In this document: positions 61,513-64,000 of the stretch, piece by piece
Numbering within the stretch: position 1 is the stretch's first letter
Layout: each line of letters opens with the position of its first letter
DNA from: Pseudomonas syringae
GTDB taxonomy: Bacteria > Pseudomonadota > Gammaproteobacteria > Pseudomonadales > Pseudomonadaceae
Direction of reading: 5' to 3'
Length of the DNA: 64,000 nt
Assembly (NCBI RefSeq): GCF_023278085.1
Contig: NZ_CP066265.1
Span: 1,518,501-1,582,500, forward strand
Position numbers and translations under genes: made by a program
Notes under the pieces: generated by a model
Told to the model about the DNA's origin: nothing
What the model saw: the letters and a program-made list of their open reading frames with translations, nothing else
Databases searched by the model: none

Positions 61513-61660
61513 GTTCCCATGCTGGAATGTGCGGCAAGAATCTCAACTATCGTGCCGATGCTCCGCGTCGGCATGCCGTTCTGGACGCTCCGCGTCTTCT
61601 TTGCGACGCAGAGCGTCGAGAAATGCGTTCCCACGCTGGAGCGTGCGGAACGATAGGTGT
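61513..61660. repeat. Dispersed GACGCAGAGCGTC-type repeat, copy 3
   Basis: The gap between the M20 gene and the convergent lysR gene contains CGATGCTCCGCGTCGGCATG, GGACGCTCCGCGTCTTC and GACGCAGAGCGTCGAGAAATG, matching words in copies 1 and 2. It again lies between convergent genes. Confidence 0.8.
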
Positions 61661-61687
61661 CAGGCCTTTCAGTATCAGCGCTGCGCG

Positions 61688-62614
61688 TCAAGGCGCTGCA
61701 AGCAATTGCACTGCAATGCCGGATATATCAGGCAGGCAGGTCAAAAGATGGTCGCGAAGCTCCAGTACCCGCTGGCGCTTGAAGCTGTCCTGTAACCAGA
61801 CCAGGTAATAGGCGTCGCCGGTGCCGACCGCTGAATCGAAGGGCAGAAACACTTGCCCCTCGTTCAGATCATCAGCGACCAGAAACAGATCGCCAATCGA
61901 CACGCCGTGGCCTCTGACCGCAGCGGTAATACCCTGATCGAGGGTGTCGAACACTTTCCCTTTGCTCAGCGTCACCTGACCCGCGAGGTCCATCCGGTTC
62001 AGCCAGCGCCGCCAGTCCCTGCGGTCGGTGGACGGGTGAATGAGCTCAGCCGCCTGCAGCCGCTCGGGTCCCCACGCTTGCTCTCTCAGGGTGTCTGCCG
62101 AACAGATCGGAATCAGCCACTCATCGAACAGTTTGCAAGTCTCGACCTCGGCACCGAAGTTGCCGTTACCCAGCAGAATCGCGCAGTCGTAAGGCTCCGA
62201 ATAGAAGTCGACGCTATCAAAGTCCATCCACACACTGGACAGCTGAACCGGCAGGGCGGGCGCAGGCTGTTTGAACGATTCCAGTGCGTGCAGCAACCAG
62301 CGCATGGTCAGGGTGGACGGTGACTTGAGGCGCAGATTGGCGCCTTGGCCGCGAAACGGCTGGCACGCGTCTTCGATGATCCGGAAGCCGATCTTGAGCT
62401 GGCTGGACAGCCGCCGACCTTCATCACTCAACGAAAGCCGCGGGCCGTTACGCTCGAACAGCCGACAGCCGAGGGTTTCTTCCAGGGTGCGAATATGGCG
62501 GCTGATCGCGCTCTGGGTGAGCGACAATTCCTGCGCAGCACGGGTAAACGAGCATGATCGAGCCGCTACTTCAAAGGCTCTCAGCGCGTAAAGCGGCGGG
62601 ATTCGTTCAGTCAT
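61688..62614 (-). CDS. LysR-family regulator (GcvA-like)
   Basis: The 308-residue protein starts MTERIPPLYALRAFEVAARS and has the LysR helix-turn-helix FTRAAQELSLTQSAISRHIR, followed by a GcvA-like effector domain. It is divergent from the YqcI/YcgG gene with a 150-base gap, so it probably controls that gene and the exporter. The start follows an earlier in-frame ATG at 62629. Confidence 0.9.
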   Translation of the reverse strand: MTERIPPLYALRAFEVAARSCSFTRAAQELSLTQSAISRHIRTLEETLGCRLFERNGPRLSLSDEGRRLSSQLKIGFRIIEDACQPFRGQGANLRLKSPSTLTMRWLLHALESFKQPAPALPVQLSSVWMDFDSVDFYSEPYDCAILLGNGNFGAEVETCKLFDEWLIPICSADTLREQAWGPERLQAAELIHPSTDRRDWRRWLNRMDLAGQVTLSKGKVFDTLDQGITAAVRGHGVSIGDLFLVADDLNEGQVFLPFDSAVGTGDAYYLVWLQDSFKRQRVLELRDHLLTCLPDISGIAVQLLAAP

Positions 62615-62764
62615 GTGATAACTAACCATGATTATTTGTCATAGTAGGTTACACCTTTTTCCATTTTTCCGCGCTCGCGTCTGCGGTCAGAATCGCCGGC
62701 TCGTCACTGTCGTAAAAAATCAACAATAAGGCGGTGTTCTTATCTGCTGCGCGCGTGAGGGAAT

Positions 62765-63547
62765 ATGCTGCCCAAGTCCGAAATGCTGTTGCGTCAATCG
62801 ATGGTAAGACAGTTGCTGGCAAGTGATACCGCTGTTGAAATGGGTTGGAAAGTTCAGGCTTACCAGCAGTTCGAACAGGTGCTGAGTGACAAAGGTTTCC
62901 CTTGTCTGTTCGGGCGTCGCGCCAACAAGTCCGGAAGTTGTCTGCTGCTGTTCATTCCTTGTATGCACGAACAACAAACGCTGCGCGACGGCATGCAGGC
63001 GTACGTCAAGTTCGTCAACGACACGGCACTTGAAGATCGCCTGTTCAACCCGCTGATTGTCATTTTCGAGAAAAACGATTTCAACAGCCTGGCCGAAGAG
63101 CAGGCCTATGCGTGGGCCACGCTGCAACATTTGCATGACGGCGACACATCGCCTTGGCCCGCCAAGGCCTGCACTGACCCGGAGAAGTCTGAGTGGACTT
63201 ACCATTTCGCCGGGCTGCCGATGTTCATCAATATGAGTTTTCCCCGTCATACCGCGATGAAAAGCCGCTCGCTGGGTGGGCACATTGTGTTCGTGGTCAA
63301 TCCTCGGGAGAACTTTGACGAGGTGGCAAGCGCCGAGACCGAAAGTGGTCGCAAGGTGAGGGAAAAGATTCGTCAGCGAATCGCCGATCACAACAACGGG
63401 GTCGTGCCCGAGACCTTGGGATTTTTCGGTGATCGCAACAGCCTGGAGTGGAAGCAGTACCAATTGTATGAAGAAGGCGGGCTGGCGTTGTCCCGTTGTC
63501 CTCTGCACATCAACGTCGACAAGACTGACCATTTGAACGAGCGCTGA
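62765..63547 (+). CDS. YqcI/YcgG (GntA-like) putative heme-dependent N-oxygenase
   Basis: The 260-residue protein has the family features: PCLFGRRANKSGSC near residue 48, TYHFAGLPMFINMSFPRH, GGHIVFVVNPRENFDEVA, and TLGFFGDRNSLEWKQYQLYEE. Members of this family with known roles, as I recall, are heme enzymes that hydroxylate a guanidine or amino nitrogen (GntA in guanitoxin, DcsA-type arginine hydroxylase). The substrate here is unknown. A LysE-type exporter follows after 6 bases, suggesting product export. A divergent LysR regulator lies upstream. Confidence 0.8.
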   Translation: MLPKSEMLLRQSMVRQLLASDTAVEMGWKVQAYQQFEQVLSDKGFPCLFGRRANKSGSCLLLFIPCMHEQQTLRDGMQAYVKFVNDTALEDRLFNPLIVIFEKNDFNSLAEEQAYAWATLQHLHDGDTSPWPAKACTDPEKSEWTYHFAGLPMFINMSFPRHTAMKSRSLGGHIVFVVNPRENFDEVASAETESGRKVREKIRQRIADHNNGVVPETLGFFGDRNSLEWKQYQLYEEGGLALSRCPLHINVDKTDHLNER

Positions 63548-63553
63548 ATACCC

Positions 63554-64000
63554 ATGGATATATCGTTACTGCTGATCTACCTGTTCAGTGTGTTCATGCT
63601 GATCATTACGCCTGGACCGGTGGTGGCACTGATCGTCAACACCAGCCTGGCGCACGGGCCGAGGCGTGCGATGCTGACCGCGCTGGGCACTAACTGGGCC
63701 TCGTTGGTATTGGTGATGGTCGCGGCATTGATCCTGACGGGCACGCTGTCGGTGAGCGTGAACATGCTCAACTGGATCAGTCTGGTCGGCTGTTTCTTCA
63801 TCGCTTACCTGTCGGTGCAGGCGCTCGAACAGGCATTGCGTTATGCCCCATCGCAGCCCGAGACAGCGCCGGTGCCGATAAGTAGCAGGCACAGCGGGCT
63901 GGTGACGGGTTTTCTGGTAGGGATTTCCAATCCGAAGGACATCATCTTCTTCGTCTCGTTTTTCCCGCAGTTCATTCACGTTACCGAATCGTTCAAGGGC
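63554..64000 (+). CDS. LysE/RhtB-family exporter (partial)
   Basis: The frame starts at ATG 63554 and is open to the window end (149 codons). It has the family N-terminus LIITPGPVVALIVNTSLAHG, four hydrophobic helices, and SNPKDIIFFVSFFPQF, the second-half motif. RhtB-type proteins export amino acids or derivatives. Its close spacing to the YqcI/YcgG gene suggests it exports the product. Confidence 0.9.
   Translation, partial: MDISLLLIYLFSVFMLIITPGPVVALIVNTSLAHGPRRAMLTALGTNWASLVLVMVAALILTGTLSVSVNMLNWISLVGCFFIAYLSVQALEQALRYAPSQPETAPVPISSRHSGLVTGFLVGISNPKDIIFFVSFFPQFIHVTESFKG

Overview
The window is chromosomal DNA of a Pseudomonas, most likely of the P. syringae group. The evidence is the gene order aotJQMOP-argR-aruCFGDB-x-aruE followed by alaS-lysC-rsmA-tRNA-Ser-tRNA-Arg, the phhAB/phhR locus, AmrZ, and a GACGCAGAGCGTC-type dispersed intergenic repeat at three places. 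All assignments come from reading the sequence and recalling protein families; no database search was run.

Layout. 0-2.1 kb: tail of arfB, an MFS transporter and two very small genes. 2.3-5.7 kb: phenylalanine hydroxylase locus (phhB, phhA) with its divergent regulator PhhR, then a small DUF2790 exported protein. 6-8 kb: acetyl-CoA synthetase. 8.5-21.7 kb: a long arginine module made of the arginine/ornithine ABC importer, the AraC-type ArgR and the complete arginine succinyltransferase pathway, with ArgR-like sites before aotJ and aruC. 22-29 kb: type II lumazine synthase under an FMN riboswitch, threonine aldolase, alaS, lysC, rsmA and three tRNAs. 29-32.7 kb: a DUF4124 protein, the Mg2+ channel mgtE with an out-of-frame start region, amrZ and two small exported or membrane proteins.

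33-37 kb is the accessory part. A tRNA-Arg(CCT) with a mismatched T-stem is followed by a less GC-rich SEC-C/zinc-ligand protein of unknown function, a lipoprotein and an exported alpha/beta hydrolase. 37-47 kb holds a large MscS-type channel and a detoxification-like set (GST, SDRs, quinone oxidoreductase, Old Yellow Enzyme) with two TetR regulators and clear palindromic operators. 47-51 kb: a NYN/OST-HTH protein and a hybrid PAS histidine kinase. 51.5-55 kb: NCS1 permease, GntR regulator and hydantoin-type racemase. 54.8-55.6 kb: a threefold tandem duplication carrying inverted REP pairs and copies of the ends of both flanking genes. 55.5-61.5 kb: a broken zinc alcohol dehydrogenase, a broken LysR gene and an intact dehydrogenase/ALDH/M20 amidohydrolase operon. 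61.7-64 kb: LysR, a YqcI/YcgG (GntA-type) putative heme N-oxygenase and the start of a LysE-type exporter.

Four genes between 40.8 and 57.8 kb (tetR, OYE, ADH, lysR) show frameshifts, and mgtE has a 5-bp duplication that puts its best start codon out of frame. Either this lineage is losing genes or the assembly has indel errors. The most promising leads for new biology are the YqcI/YcgG-LysE cassette, the SEC-C protein beside the tRNA, and the start region of mgtE.
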